DNA from: Kumtagia sp044326205
GTDB taxonomy: Bacteria > Pseudomonadota > Alphaproteobacteria > Rhizobiales > Rhizobiaceae
NCBI RefSeq assembly: GCF_044326205.1
Contig: NZ_JBIRCY010000020.1
Location: 50,159 to 114,158, forward strand
Length of the DNA stretch: 64,000 nt
Reading direction: 5' to 3'
Part shown: positions 47,972 through 56,851 of the stretch, piece after piece
Layout: each line of letters opens with the position of its first letter
How positions within the stretch are numbered: position 1 is the stretch's first letter
Notes under the pieces: generated by a model
What the model was told of the DNA's origin: nothing
Seen by the model: only the letters and a program-made list of their open reading frames with translations
The model's database searches: none
Program-made: the position numbers and the translations under genes

Positions 47972-48931
47972 ATGGCCGTCTACACCGATGTTTCGGAAGG
48001 AGAACTCCAGGCCTTCCTCGCGCATTACGACGTCGGTGAACTCCTTTCCTACAAAGGGATCGCCGAGGGCTCGGAGAACTCCAACTATCTGCTGCACACT
48101 TCGACCGGCGCCTACATCCTGACGCTCTATGAGAAGCGGGTGGAGCGGGATGATCTGCCGTTCTTCCTCGGCCTGATGGACCATCTGGCTAGGAAGGGCA
48201 TCGTCTGCCCCTTGCCGGTGCATCGCAGGGACGGCGCCGTCATCTGCGAGGTTGCGGGCCGCGCGGCGGCGCTCATCACGTTCCTTGAAGGCATGTGGAT
48301 GCGCCGGCCAACCGTTGCCCAATGCCGCGAGGTCGGCAAGGCGTTGGCGGCGCTGCATGTCGCCGGTGCCGACTTCCCGCTGACAAGGCCGAACGCCTTG
48401 CAGATCGACGGCTGGCGGAAACTCTGGGCCGGTGCGCGCGACCGTGCCGACGAAGTTGAGCCGGGGCTGGTCGCCGAGGTGGACAAGGACTTTTTCGAGC
48501 TGACGCGCGACTGGCCGAAGGAGTTGCCGTCGGGGGTCATCCATGCCGACCTTTTCCCGGACAACGTGTTCTTCCTCGGCCAGAAACTGTCGGGGCTGAT
48601 CGACTTCTACTTCGCCTGCAACGATTTTTATGCCTACGACCTAGCCACCTGCCTGAATGCCTGGTGCTTCGAGAAGGACCAATCCTACAACATCACCAAG
48701 AGTACGGCGCTGCTGGCTGGCTACCGAAGCGTGCGGCCGCTCGAAGGAGCCGAGGTCGACGCTCTGCCGTTGCTGGCGCGGGGCTCGGCCTTGCGTTTCA
48801 TGCTGACGCGCCTCTACGACTGGCTTACCATCCCCGACGGCGCGCTGGTGCAGAAGCGCGACCCCCACGAATTCATCCGCCGACTGCGTTTCCACCGGCA
48901 GATCCGCTCGGCGACGGAGTACGGCTTGTGA
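47972..48931 (+). CDS. thrB: Homoserine kinase
   Basis: Phosphorylates homoserine in threonine synthesis. The 319-residue protein is of the aminoglycoside/choline-kinase-like type used by many alphaproteobacteria, not the GHMP type: YKGIAEGSENSNYLLHTS is the nucleotide loop, GVIHADLFPDNVFFLGQK the catalytic loop, and LIDFYFACNDFYAYDLATC the metal-binding motif. It works with thrC (56852). Its TGA overlaps the GTG of rnhA. Confidence 0.94.
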   Translation: MAVYTDVSEGELQAFLAHYDVGELLSYKGIAEGSENSNYLLHTSTGAYILTLYEKRVERDDLPFFLGLMDHLARKGIVCPLPVHRRDGAVICEVAGRAAALITFLEGMWMRRPTVAQCREVGKALAALHVAGADFPLTRPNALQIDGWRKLWAGARDRADEVEPGLVAEVDKDFFELTRDWPKELPSGVIHADLFPDNVFFLGQKLSGLIDFYFACNDFYAYDLATCLNAWCFEKDQSYNITKSTALLAGYRSVRPLEGAEVDALPLLARGSALRFMLTRLYDWLTIPDGALVQKRDPHEFIRRLRFHRQIRSATEYGL

Positions 48932-49491
48932 AGCAGATCGAGATGTTCACCGATGGCGCGTGCTCCGGTAATCCCGGTCCGGGTGGCTGGGGTGCGATTC
49001 TGCGCTTCAATGGCACGGTGAAGGAACTGTCCGGCGGTGAGGCGGAGACGACCAACAACCGCATGGAGCTGATGGCCGCGATCGAAGGCCTGAATGCCCT
49101 CAAGGAGCCATGCACGGTCGATCTTTACACGGACAGCAATTATGTCCGCGACGGCATATCGAGCTGGATCCATGGCTGGAAGAAGAACGGCTGGAAGACC
49201 GCCTCGAAACAGCCTGTGAAGAATGCCGAACTGTGGCAGGCGCTGGACGAGGCGACCCGCCGCCACAAGGTGGTCTGGCACTGGGTCAAGGGTCACGCCG
49301 GCCATGTCGAGAACGAACGGGCGGACGAACTTGCCCGCATGGGCATGGCACCGTTCAAGAAGAAATCGTCGCGCCTGCCAGAGGTCGCGCTTGCTTCAGC
49401 GCCCGCAAAGCCGCGTCCGGCTGCTGTCTCGGCAGGTTCACCGACCAAGCCGGCGCCGCGAAAGCCGCGGCGCTCGACCCAGAGTTATTGA
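48928..49491 (+). CDS. rnhA: Ribonuclease HI with C-terminal extension
   Basis: Cuts RNA in RNA-DNA hybrids. The catalytic residues are all present: Asp9 (FTDGACSGNPGPGG), Glu47 (RMELMAAIEG), Asp69 (YTDSNYV) and Asp133 (NERADELA), with His123 in WVKGHAGHVEN. The 187-residue length exceeds the usual 150 because of a lysine/proline/alanine-rich tail (residues 145-187), probably disordered. Start GTG 48928 overlaps the thrB stop. Confidence 0.95.
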   Translation: MKQIEMFTDGACSGNPGPGGWGAILRFNGTVKELSGGEAETTNNRMELMAAIEGLNALKEPCTVDLYTDSNYVRDGISSWIHGWKKNGWKTASKQPVKNAELWQALDEATRRHKVVWHWVKGHAGHVENERADELARMGMAPFKKKSSRLPEVALASAPAKPRPAAVSAGSPTKPAPRKPRRSTQSY

Positions 49492-49546
49492 GCGTATCGA
49501 CTTACACTGCGGACCCATAAATCAACAGCCTGTCGATCGACATCCT

Positions 49547-49888
49547 TCAGCGGCTCAACTGCTTCAAATAAGACAGGATGTCTTTCGACATCGGTGCCGA
49601 CGTTACGACTGTAAGTTTCGCACCGACGCCAGCTACCTCGTAGGACAAGCCAAGCTCAATTTCATTTTCTGCGATCACCTTGAACTCAGCCAACCCGTCA
49701 TAGCAACCGAAAAACTGACCCTTGAGCTCGACATAGTGATCATGACCATCGAAGAGGCCGCGCTGGGCAGTGGAGTCGCGAGGCCGATCGATCAGCAAAT
49801 AATCGGCCTTGCTGCCAGAAAGGTCGAACGCCAGTCGAACAATTCCGTCCTCTATTGAGAGTATCTGGGCTAGGCTCGCGACCCGCAT
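49547..49888 (-). CDS. Hypothetical protein resembling Imm10-type immunity proteins
   Basis: A 113-residue acidic protein with somewhat lower GC than its neighbours. The pattern DYLLIDRPRDSTAQRG, HYVELKGQFFGCYDGLAEF then KVIAENEIELGLSYEVA recalls the Imm10 family, in which a strand-rich domain ends with a G(Y/C)-D/G-G-[IL] motif, but the match is from memory and partial. ATG 49888 is preferred to GTG 49894. No polymorphic toxin is adjacent. It sits convergently after rnhA. Confidence 0.5.
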   Translation of the reverse strand: MRVASLAQILSIEDGIVRLAFDLSGSKADYLLIDRPRDSTAQRGLFDGHDHYVELKGQFFGCYDGLAEFKVIAENEIELGLSYEVAGVGAKLTVVTSAPMSKDILSYLKQLSR

Positions 49889-49914
49889 GGGCACAGGATT
49901 GGCGGATCGCGGTC

Positions 49915-50400
49915 TCAGAGCTGTTCGAGCAGCCGCGCAGCGCCCGAAGTCACCGCCTGGCCGGGAGCGTCCTCGATGTTGAGCGCCTCGACCTTGCCGT
50001 CATTGACGATCATCGAAAAACGCTTGGAGCGCAGGCCGAGGCCGCCGGCGCTGAGATCCAGGTCGAGGCCGATCGCCTTGACGAAATCGCCATTGCCGTC
50101 CGCCAGGAACAGGATCTTGCCTTCGGCGCCGGTGAAGCGCGCCCAGGCGGCCATGACATGATGATCGTTGACGGCAAGCACCGCGATTGCGTCGACACCG
50201 CGCCCCAATATGGCGTCATGGTTCTCGAGATAGCCCGGCAGGTGGTTGTTGCTGCAGGTCGGCGTGAAGGCGCCGGGAACGGCGAAAAGCACGACCTTCT
50301 TGCCGGAGAACACTTCGGACGTGGTCAGCGTCTTGGCGCCGTCCGCGGTCAGGACCTTGAAGCTTGCCTCGGGCAGTTTGTCGCCAACGGATATCGTCAT
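49915..50400 (-). CDS. Peroxiredoxin, Prx5/AhpE-like glutathione type
   Basis: A 161-residue thiol peroxidase that reduces peroxides. The N-terminal SVGDKLPEASFKVL is followed by VVLFAVPGAFTPTCSNNHL, where Cys49 is the peroxidatic cysteine with its supporting Thr and Pro. NDHHVMAAWARFTGAEGKI and SKRFSMIVNDGKVEALNIE complete the Prx5 fold. One-Cys or atypical two-Cys use cannot be told from sequence alone. Length normal for the family. Confidence 0.93.
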   Translation of the reverse strand: MTISVGDKLPEASFKVLTADGAKTLTTSEVFSGKKVVLFAVPGAFTPTCSNNHLPGYLENHDAILGRGVDAIAVLAVNDHHVMAAWARFTGAEGKILFLADGNGDFVKAIGLDLDLSAGGLGLRSKRFSMIVNDGKVEALNIEDAPGQAVTSGAARLLEQL

Positions 50401-50508
50401 GGTTTCCTCGATCTTGTTTCTGGGAAGACCGCGCCGGATTACGCGGTCTCGGGTTTTTCCGCAATCCGCGACATTCGTAGCCCGCCCGGCCGTTTGAAAG
50501 GTGATCGC

Positions 50509-51312
50509 TCAGAAATACGGAAGAATGCCACTCACCGCGCCCGCGTCCGTCACCAGCGTGTAATGCAGCCCGCCGGATGACGGATGTGTGTCGGGCCGTG
50601 TCGCCTCCATGGTGAAATAGGTCCGGCCATCCTTCTGCGATCGTTTCGGTTCCTCGAAGGAATACCCTTCTTCCGCGGCGATGAAGACATCGGCATTCTT
50701 GCCGACGTCGGGAGAGACCGCTTCGACGATCAGCTTGCCGTCTTCGACCCTCACGATCCGAAGGCCGAAATCCGCTGTTGCCGGCGCGGGGAGACTGGCC
50801 AATGCGGCCGACACTGTTGTCGCATCATCCGGGTTGTCGGGATCGGCGGCCGGATCGATCGCGATGTCGGCCTTCACCGGCACGCAGATCGTCTCGCAGA
50901 CGCCGAGGAAGATGCTTGCCCGGACCGACACAGGCTTGGTTGCGTCCTCCAACCTGAAGCTGACCGGCAGGCTGACCGGCCGGTCGTAACCCGCCCAAGA
51001 AAAATCGCCCTCGTCGTGGCGTTCGGGAGCGGGGAAATCCAGGTCGGCGCTTTTGATGTTCGTGCTTGCCGTCACGTCGATCATCGGCGGCACACCCGCG
51101 TCGCCTGGATCGCGCCAATACGTCTTCCACCCCGGTACGAGATTGATTTCGAGCGCCCCGCGCAGCACGCCGTCGTTATCAGGATTGCCGCTGGTAACCA
51201 ACCGGACGCGCGCGCCCTGCACGTCGATCCAGGGACTGGACGATGCCGAGGCCGCACCTGCAAGGCCGGCCATGATCGCCGCTGAGGCGAGGGAGATATG
51301 CCAGAAAATCAT
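50509..51312 (-). CDS. DsbD alpha-domain-like exported protein
   Basis: A 267-residue periplasmic protein. A signal peptide (SLASAAIMAGLAGAASA) is followed by a DsbD N-terminal-type domain: GWKTYWRDPGDAGVPPMID, WAGYDRPVSLPVSFRLED and SIFLGVCETICVPVKADIA, whose cysteine pair could be redox-active. It may accept electrons from a membrane thiol transporter, though no such membrane domain is fused or adjacent. ATG 51312 begins the signal peptide; upstream in-frame sequence is discarded. Confidence 0.85.
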   Translation of the reverse strand: MIFWHISLASAAIMAGLAGAASASSSPWIDVQGARVRLVTSGNPDNDGVLRGALEINLVPGWKTYWRDPGDAGVPPMIDVTASTNIKSADLDFPAPERHDEGDFSWAGYDRPVSLPVSFRLEDATKPVSVRASIFLGVCETICVPVKADIAIDPAADPDNPDDATTVSAALASLPAPATADFGLRIVRVEDGKLIVEAVSPDVGKNADVFIAAEEGYSFEEPKRSQKDGRTYFTMEATRPDTHPSSGGLHYTLVTDAGAVSGILPYF

Positions 51313-51457
51313 GTGCGTGGTTTGCCGCCGCCAAACCGCTTTTGCAACGTGGCGCCGTCCGGCGCCGGTCATATTTGCGTGACAGCATCTGAATTGTCGA
51401 TGTCGCGCCGCACAAAGCCGTCTTTCAAGCGGGCAAAAAAAACGCTACCTTACGGGC

Positions 51458-52066
51458 ATGGACCTTCTCAAGCACAAAGCCGCCGCGGGCAAGCGGGGGT
51501 TCCTGGACGGGCACTTCCTGATCGCCATGCCTGGCATGAAGGATGACCGCTTCACGCGTTCGGTCATCTATATCTGTGCCCACAGCGAGGAAGGCGCCAT
51601 GGGGCTGATCATCAACCAGGCCCAGCAGATGCTGTTCCCGGATCTCCTCGTCCAGCTCGGTATTATGGACGAGAAGGAAGTGATCCGCCTTCCCGATTCC
51701 GCGCGCAATTTCGTCGTGCGCAATGGCGGGCCGGTCGACCGCAGCCGTGGCTTCGTGCTGCACAGTGGCGACTACAAGGTGGAATCCTCGCTGCCGGTGT
51801 CGACGGACATCTGCCTGACGGCCACCATCGACATCTTGCGCGCCATCTCCAAGGGCAGGGGGCCGAGCAAGGCGCTGATGGCGCTTGGCTATTCCGGTTG
51901 GGGCGCCGGCCAGCTTGAACGGGAAATCCAGGAGAACGGCTGGCTCACCTGCCCGGCGCTCCCTGACCTGCTCTTCGACGCCGACATGGACCGTAAATAC
52001 GACCGCGTCATCGCCTCGCTCGGCATCGATCTGGCGCATCTGAGCCCGGTCGCCGGTCACGCCTGA
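51458..52066 (+). CDS. YqgE/AlgH family protein
   Basis: A 202-residue soluble protein (DUF179): GFLDGHFLIAMPGMKDDRF, SVIYICAHSEEGAMGLIIN, VRNGGPVDRSRGFVLHS and GYSGWGAGQLEREIQEN are diagnostic. In Pseudomonas AlgH affects alginate expression; the biochemical role is unknown. The 3' end overlaps the convergent EAL gene by 10 bases. Confidence 0.92.
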   Translation: MDLLKHKAAAGKRGFLDGHFLIAMPGMKDDRFTRSVIYICAHSEEGAMGLIINQAQQMLFPDLLVQLGIMDEKEVIRLPDSARNFVVRNGGPVDRSRGFVLHSGDYKVESSLPVSTDICLTATIDILRAISKGRGPSKALMALGYSGWGAGQLEREIQENGWLTCPALPDLLFDADMDRKYDRVIASLGIDLAHLSPVAGHA

Positions 52067-54945
52067 GCGACGGGGTACTGCTCCTTCAGCATCCTCAGCA
52101 CGGCGTCGGCCTGGATCGGCGCGCCGAACATGTAGCTCTGCACATATTCGCAGCCCATCTGCCTGAGTTCCAGCGCGTCGCGCTCGTCCGATATGCCCTC
52201 GGCCACCACCGACATGCCGAGTTCGTGGGCCATGTTGACCATGGATTTCAAGAGCACGGCGCGCTTCGGCGAGGGATCGTCGAGAAAGCTCTTGTCGATC
52301 TTGATCGTGTCAAACGGAAAACGGGTCAGGTAGGAAAGCGACGAATATCCCGTGCCGAAGTCGTCGATCGACAGGCCGATGCCGAGCTTCTTCAGCTTGT
52401 TGAGCACATGCGCGCTCTGCTCGGGATTGTCCATCACCAGTGACTCGGTGAGTTCAAGACGGAAGCAGATCGGCTTGATGTTGGCGCGCGCCACTACCGA
52501 CTTCACGTCGCTGACAAGGTCGCGCCGCAAGAGCTGCCGGCTGGACAGGTTGACCGAGACCGACAGCGGCGTGTCGCCGATCTGCTTCTGCCAGCCCGCC
52601 AGATCCTCGGCGGCGCGCTGCATGGCGAAAAGGCCGAGTTGGACGATCAGTCCGCTGGTTTCCGCGACCGGAATAAAGTCAGACGGGGGAATGGCGCCCC
52701 GGCGCGGGTGATCCCAGCGCAGCAGGGCCTCGAAGCCGGCGACCGAGCGGTCCTCAAGCCGCACGATCGGCTGGTAGACCAAGGTCAGTTCCTTGCGCTC
52801 GACGGCGCGGTGCAGGTCGGATTCGAGCTGGACACGATCTGTGCCGACGGATCGGAAGGCCGGGCGGAAGGGCTCGATGCGGTCACCGCCGAAGCGTTTG
52901 GCTTGCTGCATGGCGAGTTCGGCGTCCTTGACCATGTCGGTCGCGGCCCCTTGCGCGGCGGTCCAGCTCACCAGGCCGATAGAGGCAGTCAGCACGATCT
53001 CGCGCTTGGCGAAATTCACAGGCGCGCGGATCGCCTGCTTGATTGCGTCGGCGAAGGCGGCGATGCGTGCCGGGTCCTGTTCGGAAAGCAGCATGAAGGC
53101 GAACTGGTCGCCGGAAAACCGCGAAAGCGAGTCCGAGGGCTTGATCAGGCGATGGAGGCGGCGGGCGATGGTCAGCAGGATCGTATCGCCGGCGGAAATC
53201 CCCAGCCCGTCATTGACCTGCTTGAAGCGGTCGATATCGATGATCAGCACGGTGGGGCGCACGGCCTGCTCGGTCTTGGCGACCGAGATGATGGCGTCGA
53301 GGCGGGTCAGGAATAATTCGCGGTTGGGCAGGCCGGTGAGATTGTCGTGCACGGCGTCGTGCAGCAGCCGCTCCTCGGATTTCTTCTGCTCGGTGACGTC
53401 GACCAGCGTGCCGACGCAGCGGATCACCTCGCCGTCCGAGCCGACCACCGGCCGCGCCCGCAGCGAGAACCAGTGATAGTGGCCGTCGGCGCCGCGCAGA
53501 CGGAAATTCTGGATAACGCGGCCGCGCCGGTGCTCCAGCACGACGTCCAGCGTTGTGCGAAAACTGTCGCGATCGTCGGCGTGCAGCACCGGCAACCAGT
53601 TGCGCGCCGGCCCGCCGAGGCTGTTCGGTGGCAGGCCGAGCTGGGTGCTGACATCAGGGCGGGTCGTCACCCGGTCGCGCAGCACGTCCCAGTCCCAGAC
53701 TATGTCACCTGAGCCGACCACCGCCAGCGCCTGGCGTTCGAGATCGCTGAACAGGCCTTGATGCAGCGCCCCGCCCGCGAAGGCGTGCTGGATGACGGTG
53801 AAGCCGATCAGAAGGATGATGAGGATGAGGCCGCCGCCGAGCGCCGGCTGGACGATGTCGTTGTTCAGCACGCCGGTGATCGCCATCCATGAGGCGGTGA
53901 GCCAGGCCAGCACCATCACCCAACTCGGCACCAGCATGATCGCCCGGTCATAACCGCGGAAGCCAAGCATGATGATCAGGCCGAGGCCGACCACGGCAGT
54001 CGCCGCGAACGATACGCGCGCTATTCCCGCCGCGACCGCCGGATCGACGACGGCGACGCCGGCGATCAGCAACAGCCCGGCGATCCACAGCAGCGCTCCA
54101 TAGCTGAAATGGCCGTGCCAGCGGTTGAGGTTGAGATAGGCGAACAGGAAGACGACAAAGGTCGCGGCCAGCGCCACCTCGGTGCCAGCCCTCCAGATTT
54201 GCTGGTTGCCGGGTGCAATGTCGATGACCTCGTTCACGAAGCCGAAGTCGACGCAGATATAGGCGAGCACCGCCCAGGACAGCGCTGCCGTGGCCGGGAA
54301 CATCGACGTTCCCTTGACCACGAACAAGATGGTGAGGAACAGCGCGAGCAGCCCGGCGATGCCGATGACGATGCCCCGGTAGAGCGTGTAGGAATTGACG
54401 GAGTCCTTGTAGGCTTCCGGCGCCCACAGATAGACCTGCGGCAGGCGCGGCGAGGCCAGCTCAGCGATGAACGTGACCACGGCGCCAGGGTCGAGCGTCA
54501 CCTGGAACACGTCTGCATCCTGGCTCACCTGGCGGTCGAGCGCAAAACCTTCGCTAGGGGTGATCGCGGCGATGCGGCTCGATCCCAAGTCGGGCCAGAA
54601 CAGGCCGGAATTTACCAGCCGGAAATGCGGCGCGACGATGAGCCTGTCGATCTGCTGGTCGGTGGTGTTGGCAAGCGCGAACACGCCCCAGTCGCCGCTG
54701 GAACGTGCGTCGTTGGCCTCGACCTCGATACGGCGCACGATGCCGTCAGGGCCGGGAGCCGTGGAAACCTGAAAATTCTGACCCTGGTTGCGGTAGATCT
54801 GCACCGCGCCCGAAAGGTCCAGCGCCACGTCGTCGCGCGCGATCTTGATGGGCTCGATCGCATAGCCGGGCGAAACCGCAGGCAGGCCGAGCAGGAACGC
54901 GGCGATGAGCGCGATCAGGGGACCTGTTCGTAGAGAAAAACGCAA
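52057..54945 (-). CDS. Membrane-bound PAS-GGDEF-EAL cyclic-di-GMP phosphodiesterase
   Basis: A 962-residue protein. Signal peptide (about 1-30), extracytoplasmic sensory domain (30-185), seven hydrophobic helices (about 185-395, 7TM-DISM-like), PAS domain with PAC (about 410-525), GGDEF domain (530-690) and EAL domain (705-950). The GGDEF motif is degenerate: RFSGDQFAF near 610, so diguanylate cyclase activity is unlikely. The EAL domain keeps the catalytic set: FEALLRW near 738, LELTES, DDFGTGYSSLSYL near 858, IKIDKSF and QSYMFGAP. It therefore probably degrades cyclic di-GMP in response to an extracellular signal. It overlaps the convergent yqgE end. Confidence 0.93.
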   Translation of the reverse strand: MRFSLRTGPLIALIAAFLLGLPAVSPGYAIEPIKIARDDVALDLSGAVQIYRNQGQNFQVSTAPGPDGIVRRIEVEANDARSSGDWGVFALANTTDQQIDRLIVAPHFRLVNSGLFWPDLGSSRIAAITPSEGFALDRQVSQDADVFQVTLDPGAVVTFIAELASPRLPQVYLWAPEAYKDSVNSYTLYRGIVIGIAGLLALFLTILFVVKGTSMFPATAALSWAVLAYICVDFGFVNEVIDIAPGNQQIWRAGTEVALAATFVVFLFAYLNLNRWHGHFSYGALLWIAGLLLIAGVAVVDPAVAAGIARVSFAATAVVGLGLIIMLGFRGYDRAIMLVPSWVMVLAWLTASWMAITGVLNNDIVQPALGGGLILIILLIGFTVIQHAFAGGALHQGLFSDLERQALAVVGSGDIVWDWDVLRDRVTTRPDVSTQLGLPPNSLGGPARNWLPVLHADDRDSFRTTLDVVLEHRRGRVIQNFRLRGADGHYHWFSLRARPVVGSDGEVIRCVGTLVDVTEQKKSEERLLHDAVHDNLTGLPNRELFLTRLDAIISVAKTEQAVRPTVLIIDIDRFKQVNDGLGISAGDTILLTIARRLHRLIKPSDSLSRFSGDQFAFMLLSEQDPARIAAFADAIKQAIRAPVNFAKREIVLTASIGLVSWTAAQGAATDMVKDAELAMQQAKRFGGDRIEPFRPAFRSVGTDRVQLESDLHRAVERKELTLVYQPIVRLEDRSVAGFEALLRWDHPRRGAIPPSDFIPVAETSGLIVQLGLFAMQRAAEDLAGWQKQIGDTPLSVSVNLSSRQLLRRDLVSDVKSVVARANIKPICFRLELTESLVMDNPEQSAHVLNKLKKLGIGLSIDDFGTGYSSLSYLTRFPFDTIKIDKSFLDDPSPKRAVLLKSMVNMAHELGMSVVAEGISDERDALELRQMGCEYVQSYMFGAPIQADAVLRMLKEQYPVAQA

Positions 54946-54948
54946 AAA

Positions 54949-55545
54949 TCAGTCCTTCGCGGTGGTCATGCCGGGATCATCCGCGATCAAGGCATAAAGA
55001 TAGTGGTCGTGCCAGATGCCATTGATCCTGAGATAGGATCGCAGCAGTCCCTCGCGCCGGAATCCGGCTTTTTCAAGCACGCGTATGGAGCGCGAGTTGT
55101 CGGGGATACAGGCTGCCTCCATGCGGTGCAACCTGAGCGTATCGAAGGCGTAGTGGGCGACGAGGCGAAGCGCCTCCGGCATGTAGCCCAGGCCGGCGTA
55201 ACGCTCGCCGATCCAGTAGCCGATCTGCCCGCTCTGGGCGACGCCATAGCGGACATTGCCAATGGTGATGCCGCCCATCAGCCTGCCCGAAACGATTTCG
55301 AAGATGAAGAACGCCGCGCCGGTACCCTGATTGAAATCATCGCGGTAGCGCGCTAGGCGCTGGCGCCAGGCCGGCCATTCCAGTTCATCGGAGGCCCAGC
55401 GTGGCTCCCACGGTTCGAGGAACCGGCGGCTCTCTGCTCTCAGTGCGGCCCATTCGCGATAGTCGCCGGCAACCGGCATCCTCAGCGCGACGCGTTCACC
55501 TCTCAGCGACGGCAGGTCGCGGCGGAAGAACGGGAGCGCGATCAT
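54949..55545 (-). CDS. GNAT acetyltransferase, RimJ/RimL-like
   Basis: A 198-residue acetyltransferase. LRGERVALRMPVAGDYREW opens the domain, QIGYWIGERYAGLGYMPEA is the acetyl-CoA-binding region, and NSRSIRVLEKAGFRREGLL the second conserved part. The RimJ type usually acetylates the N-terminus of ribosomal proteins; others act on amino acids or antibiotics. It is preceded by the M16 peptidase gene and followed within four bases by the EAL gene, so the three may form an operon. Confidence 0.88.
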   Translation of the reverse strand: MIALPFFRRDLPSLRGERVALRMPVAGDYREWAALRAESRRFLEPWEPRWASDELEWPAWRQRLARYRDDFNQGTGAAFFIFEIVSGRLMGGITIGNVRYGVAQSGQIGYWIGERYAGLGYMPEALRLVAHYAFDTLRLHRMEAACIPDNSRSIRVLEKAGFRREGLLRSYLRINGIWHDHYLYALIADDPGMTTAKD

Positions 55546-55553
55546 GCATCAGA

Positions 55554-56846
55554 TCAAACCGCGAGCTTCCGCAGCACGGGAGCGCTGCCGGCAAGCGAGT
55601 CGCGGATCTGGTCGTAGGAGGCGAGCGTGCCGACCGGCCCGACGCCGGTCACCGTCGGCACGGTGGAGAACATGCGGGCGGAAAGGTCGGTAAGCCGCTC
55701 GACGGTCAGCGCCGACAGCCGGCCCATCAGTTCTTCCTTGGCGATCGGCCGGCCGAACAAGAGGATCTGGCGGGCGATCTGCGAGGCGCGGCTGGCGGCG
55801 CTCTCGGCCGACATGATCAGCCCGGCCCGATACTGGGCGCGCGCCCGGTCGAGTTCCGACTGCTCGATCTGTTCGCCGGCCCTCTGCAATTCCTCGATGA
55901 TGACCGGCACCAGCTTGCCGATATCGCTCAAGCCGGTGGCGGCATGGATCCCGAAGATGCCGGTGTCGGAAAAACCCCAGTGGAACGCATAGACCGAATA
56001 GCAGAGGCCGCGTTTCTCGCGCACTTCCTGGAACAGGCGCGACGACATGCCGCCGCCGAGGATCATCGACAGGACCTGCGAGGCGTAGAAATCGCGCACA
56101 TGATAGGCGCGGCCCTCGAAGCCGAGCACCACCTGCGCATCCATCAGGTCGCGTTCCTCGCGGTAATCGCCGCCGACATAATTCGCCGCCTGGGGCACGG
56201 TGCTTTCCGATTTGGGACGAAAGCCGCCGAGCTTTTTCTCGACGTCGCGCACGAAAACGTCGTGCTTGATGTCGCCGGCGGCCACCACAACCATGTCCTC
56301 AGCGTTGTACTGCCGGTCCATGAAACCGCGCAGTTGCTGCGAGGTGAAGGACTGCACCGTTTCGGGCGTGCCCAGGATCGAGCGGCCGATCGTCTGGTTG
56401 CGGTAGGCGGTTTCGGTGAAATGGTCGAAGACGATGTCGTCGGGTGTGTCGTGGGCGGCGCCGATCTCCTGGAGGATGACGTTCTGCTCGCGCTCCAGTT
56501 CGTCGGGATCGAAGCTCGAATCCTGCAATATGTCGGCAAGGATATCGACGGCCAGCGGCACGTCGTCCGCGAGCACGCGGGCGTAGAAGGACGTCGTCTC
56601 GACGCTGGTCGCCGCGTTGATCTCGCCCCCGACATTCTCGATCTCTGAAGCGATCTGGAAGGCGCTGCGGCCACCGGTGCCCTTGAACGCCATGTGCTCC
56701 AGAAGGTGCGCCATGCCGTGTTCCTCGGCTCGCTCGTTGCGGGCGCCGGACTTGACCCAAATGCCTAAAGCTGTGGTTTCGATGCTTGGAAGAGTTTCGG
56801 TCGCGACTGTCAGGCCGTTCGACAGACGGCTCACCTCAACATCCAT
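55554..56846 (-). CDS. M16 family zinc metallopeptidase (processing peptidase-like)
   Basis: A 430-residue protease of the pitrilysin/mitochondrial-processing-peptidase-beta class. The inverted zinc motif is GMAHLLEHMAFKG (His47, Glu50, His51) with the distal glutamate in LEREQNVILQEIGAAHD. The C-terminal domain is the inactive partner half found in the family, including YASQVLSMILGGGMSSRL and EVREKRGLCYSVYAFH. In rhizobia it lies next to thrC; here five bases separate them. Confidence 0.93.
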   Translation of the reverse strand: MDVEVSRLSNGLTVATETLPSIETTALGIWVKSGARNERAEEHGMAHLLEHMAFKGTGGRSAFQIASEIENVGGEINAATSVETTSFYARVLADDVPLAVDILADILQDSSFDPDELEREQNVILQEIGAAHDTPDDIVFDHFTETAYRNQTIGRSILGTPETVQSFTSQQLRGFMDRQYNAEDMVVVAAGDIKHDVFVRDVEKKLGGFRPKSESTVPQAANYVGGDYREERDLMDAQVVLGFEGRAYHVRDFYASQVLSMILGGGMSSRLFQEVREKRGLCYSVYAFHWGFSDTGIFGIHAATGLSDIGKLVPVIIEELQRAGEQIEQSELDRARAQYRAGLIMSAESAASRASQIARQILLFGRPIAKEELMGRLSALTVERLTDLSARMFSTVPTVTGVGPVGTLASYDQIRDSLAGSAPVLRKLAV

Positions 56847-56851
56847 GTAGC

